Shown here: in pieces, positions 61,986-64,000 of the stretch
Layout: each line of letters begins with the position of its first letter
Numbering within the stretch: position 1 is the first letter of the stretch
Assembly (NCBI RefSeq): GCF_023498005.1
Contig: NZ_CP097289.1
Span: 496,001 to 560,000 of the forward strand
Direction of reading: 5' to 3'
DNA: 64,000 nucleotides
Origin: Streptomyces durmitorensis
Lineage (GTDB): Bacteria > Actinomycetota > Actinomycetes > Streptomycetales > Streptomycetaceae
Position numbers and translations under genes: made by a program
The notes under the pieces: model-generated
What the model saw: the letters and a program-made list of their open reading frames with translations, nothing else
Told to the model about the DNA's origin: nothing
The model's database searches: none

Positions 61986-64000
61986 ATGCCGGACACCGCC
62001 AGCGCCCTCGGGGCGCCCGCCGAGCGCAGGGAGGGCCCCCAGAAGGTGACCGGGACCGCCCGCTACGCCGCCGAGCACACCCCCGAAGGATGCGCCTACG
62101 CCTGGCCGGTGCCCGCCACGGTGGCGCGCGGCGCGGTCAGCGCCGTCGACGCCACGGCGGCCCTGGCCGTGCCCGGCGTCGTCGAGGTCCTCACGCATCT
62201 GAACGCGCCGCGCCTGGGGAAGCCGGACGACGCCACCCTCTCCGTGTTGCAGGACGCGCGCGTGCCGCACCGGGGGTGGTACGTCGCGCTCGTCGTCGCC
62301 GACACCCTGGAGGCGGCACGCGAAGGCGCGGCGGCGGTCCAGGTCACGTACGCCGAGGAACCGTACGACGTCATCCTGAAGGCCGATCACCCCGAGGCCT
62401 ACGTGCCGGAGGACTCGGACGGCACATCGGGCGAGCACGTGCGCGGCGACGCGGAGGACGCGTTCGCCGCCGCTGCCGCGCGCGTCGATGCCCTCTACCG
62501 GGTGCCGCCGCTGCACAACCACCCCATGGAGCCGCACGCGGCCACCGCCCACTGGCAGGACGGCCGGCTGACCGTGCACGACAGCAGCCAGGGCGCCACC
62601 ACCGTCCGCGACGTCCTGGCGGGACTGTTCGCGCTGCCCAAGGAGCAGATCACGGTCGTCTCCGAACACGTCGGCGGCGGCTTCGGCTCCAAGGGCACGC
62701 CGCGCCCGCACGTGGTGCTCGCCTCCATGGCCGCCCGCGCGACCGGCAGGCCCGTCAAACTCGCTCTGCCGAGGCGCCAGTTGGCGGCCGTGGTGGGCCA
62801 CCGCTCGCCGACCCTGCACCGGGTGCGGCTCGGGGCGGAAGCCGACGGCACGCTGACCTCCGTGATCCATGAAGTGACCGCGCACACCTCGCGCGTCAAG
62901 GAGTTCGTCGAGACGGCCACCGCCGCCACGCGCATCATGTATCCGTCGCCGCACGCCCGCACCACCCAGCGCGTGCTGCCGCTCGACGTGCCGAGCCCCT
63001 CCTGGATGCGCGCCCCGGGCGAGGCGCCCGGCATGTACGCCCTGGAGTCGGCGATGGACGAACTCGCCGCGACCCTCGGTATCGACCCGGTCGAACTGCG
63101 CCTGCGCAACGACACGCAGACGGAACCCGACAGCTCCCTGCCCTTCAGCAGCCGCCACCTCGCCGAATGCCTGCGCGAGGGCGCCCGGCGCTTCGGCTGG
63201 TCCGAGCGCGACCCGCGTCCCCGCTCACGCGCCGAAGGTCCCGTCCTGGTGGGCAGCGGGGTCGCGGCGGCCACGTACCCGGTGATCGTCTCGCCGAGCC
63301 GGGCGAGCGCGCACGCCTACCCGGACGGCAGCTTCGTGATCCGCGTCAACGCCACCGACATCGGTCAGGGCGCCCGCACCGTGCTCGCGCAGGTCGCCGC
63401 CGACGTGCTCGGCGTCCCGCTGGACTCCGTGCGCGCCGACATCGGCAACAGCGATCTGCCGGCCGCGCCGCTGGCGGGCGGTTCCTGCGGGACGGGCTCC
63501 TGGGGCTGGGCCGTCCACGAGGCCTGTACGCGGCTGGCCGCGCGCCTGGCAGGACAGCGGGGGCAGCAGCTGCCCCCGGAGGGGGTGGGCGCCACCGCCG
63601 ACACGGCGGGCGAGGCCGACGCGGACAGCGGCTACTCCCGGCACTCCTTCGGCGCCCACTTCGCCGAGGTCGGCGTCGACACGGTGTCCGGCGAGGTCCG
63701 GGTGCGCAGGCTGCTCGGTGTCTACGCGGCCGGGCACATCCTCAACTCCCGTACCGCGCGCTCGCAGTTCATCGGTGCGATGACGATGGGCCTGGGCATG
63801 GCGCTGACCGAGGGCAGCACCATGGACGCGGCCTTCGGCGACTTCACGGAGGCGGACCTCGCCGCCTACCACGTACCGGCGCACGCGGACGTACCCGCGA
63901 TCGAGGCGCACTGGATCGACGAGGACGACCCCCACCTCAACCCCATGGGCAGCAAGGGCATCGGCGAGATCGGCATCGTCGGGACGGCCGCGGCCATCGG
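61986..64000 (+). CDS. Aldehyde oxidoreductase molybdenum-binding subunit, PaoC-like (truncated by window)
   Basis: The first 671 residues of the molybdopterin-binding subunit; the gene continues past base 64000. It starts at ATG 61986 with GGGAG upstream and reads EGPQKVTGTARYAAEH near residues 16-31. Further on are EHVGGGFGSKGTPRPH near 228, SWMRAPGEAPGMYALE, DIGQGARTVLAQVAADVLG, and, just before the window end, MGSKGIGEIGIVG, whose Glu is the catalytic base of molybdenum hydroxylases. It would oxidise aldehydes to acids. No chaperone gene (xdhC/paoD) is visible before the window ends. Confidence 0.93.
   Translation, partial: MPDTASALGAPAERREGPQKVTGTARYAAEHTPEGCAYAWPVPATVARGAVSAVDATAALAVPGVVEVLTHLNAPRLGKPDDATLSVLQDARVPHRGWYVALVVADTLEAAREGAAAVQVTYAEEPYDVILKADHPEAYVPEDSDGTSGEHVRGDAEDAFAAAAARVDALYRVPPLHNHPMEPHAATAHWQDGRLTVHDSSQGATTVRDVLAGLFALPKEQITVVSEHVGGGFGSKGTPRPHVVLASMAARATGRPVKLALPRRQLAAVVGHRSPTLHRVRLGAEADGTLTSVIHEVTAHTSRVKEFVETATAATRIMYPSPHARTTQRVLPLDVPSPSWMRAPGEAPGMYALESAMDELAATLGIDPVELRLRNDTQTEPDSSLPFSSRHLAECLREGARRFGWSERDPRPRSRAEGPVLVGSGVAAATYPVIVSPSRASAHAYPDGSFVIRVNATDIGQGARTVLAQVAADVLGVPLDSVRADIGNSDLPAAPLAGGSCGTGSWGWAVHEACTRLAARLAGQRGQQLPPEGVGATADTAGEADADSGYSRHSFGAHFAEVGVDTVSGEVRVRRLLGVYAAGHILNSRTARSQFIGAMTMGLGMALTEGSTMDAAFGDFTEADLAAYHVPAHADVPAIEAHWIDEDDPHLNPMGSKGIGEIGIVGTAAAI

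Overview
The window is high-GC actinobacterial chromosome, most likely Streptomyces. Reasons: very strong G/C third-position bias, many GTG/TTG and probable leaderless starts, a dense set of TetR/GntR/IclR regulators each beside one target gene, F420-dependent and CobN-type cobalamin enzymes, and small protein families typical of the genus (LPFR-motif peptide, DUF6131-like, DUF6479-like, DUF574-type methyltransferase). No phage, transposase, CRISPR array or rRNA is visible.

Layout. 1-6010: histidine phosphatase, DUF4239-type membrane protein, the DNA-end-joining protein Ku, a TetX-like flavin monooxygenase divergent from its TetR regulator, and a VOC protein divergent from a FadR-type GntR regulator. 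6011-13015: PAP2-type membrane enzyme, a translationally coupled pair made of a membrane protein and an unusual GlxA/AraC regulator, two very small genes (42 and 51 codons), a FUSC-type membrane protein and a YceI-like protein. 13059-24517: a cobalamin cluster, cobN behind a B12 riboswitch, cobG-cobH-cobIJ, cobK, cbiD, cobM and cobL, followed by tsaD. This covers most corrin-ring methylation, reduction and cobalt-insertion steps and mixes aerobic (CobG, CobN) with anaerobic-type (CbiD) enzymes.

25811-34058: a DinB/maleylpyruvate isomerase-type protein, a secreted GH29 alpha-L-fucosidase divergent from a secreted polysaccharide-lyase-like protein, an ABC-F ATPase preceded by a cupin/zinc-ribbon gene with a strange tRNA-like element in its leader, an SDR/TetR divergent pair and a GNAT acetyltransferase. 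34152-39543: two signalling units, an ECF sigma factor coupled to a membrane-anchored beta-propeller protein, and a receiver-PP2C phosphatase / CHASE3 histidine kinase / single-domain receiver operon. 40376-45051: a D-glucarate catabolic operon (IclR regulator, KdgD, GntP permease, GudD). 45058-49212: a GntR-TetR fusion regulator divergent from a drug exporter, then GtrA-like and HPP-like membrane proteins. 49289-57589: aldo/keto reductase, small DUF6479 protein, aldehyde dehydrogenase, amidase/TetR divergent pair, F420 enzyme, GH16 enzyme and a SAM methyltransferase.

58137-60242 is a compact four-gene cluster of three Roadblock/LC7-type proteins and one PATAN-like/winged-helix protein. It resembles a conservon but has no histidine kinase or Ras-like GTPase. 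60423-64000 is a PaoABC-type molybdenum aldehyde oxidoreductase whose large subunit runs off the window.

The least explained units are the Roadblock cluster, the tRNA-like leader of the cupin/ABC-F genes, and the coupled GlxA-fusion/membrane-protein pair. All function calls come from reading motifs and family resemblance by eye; no database search was run.
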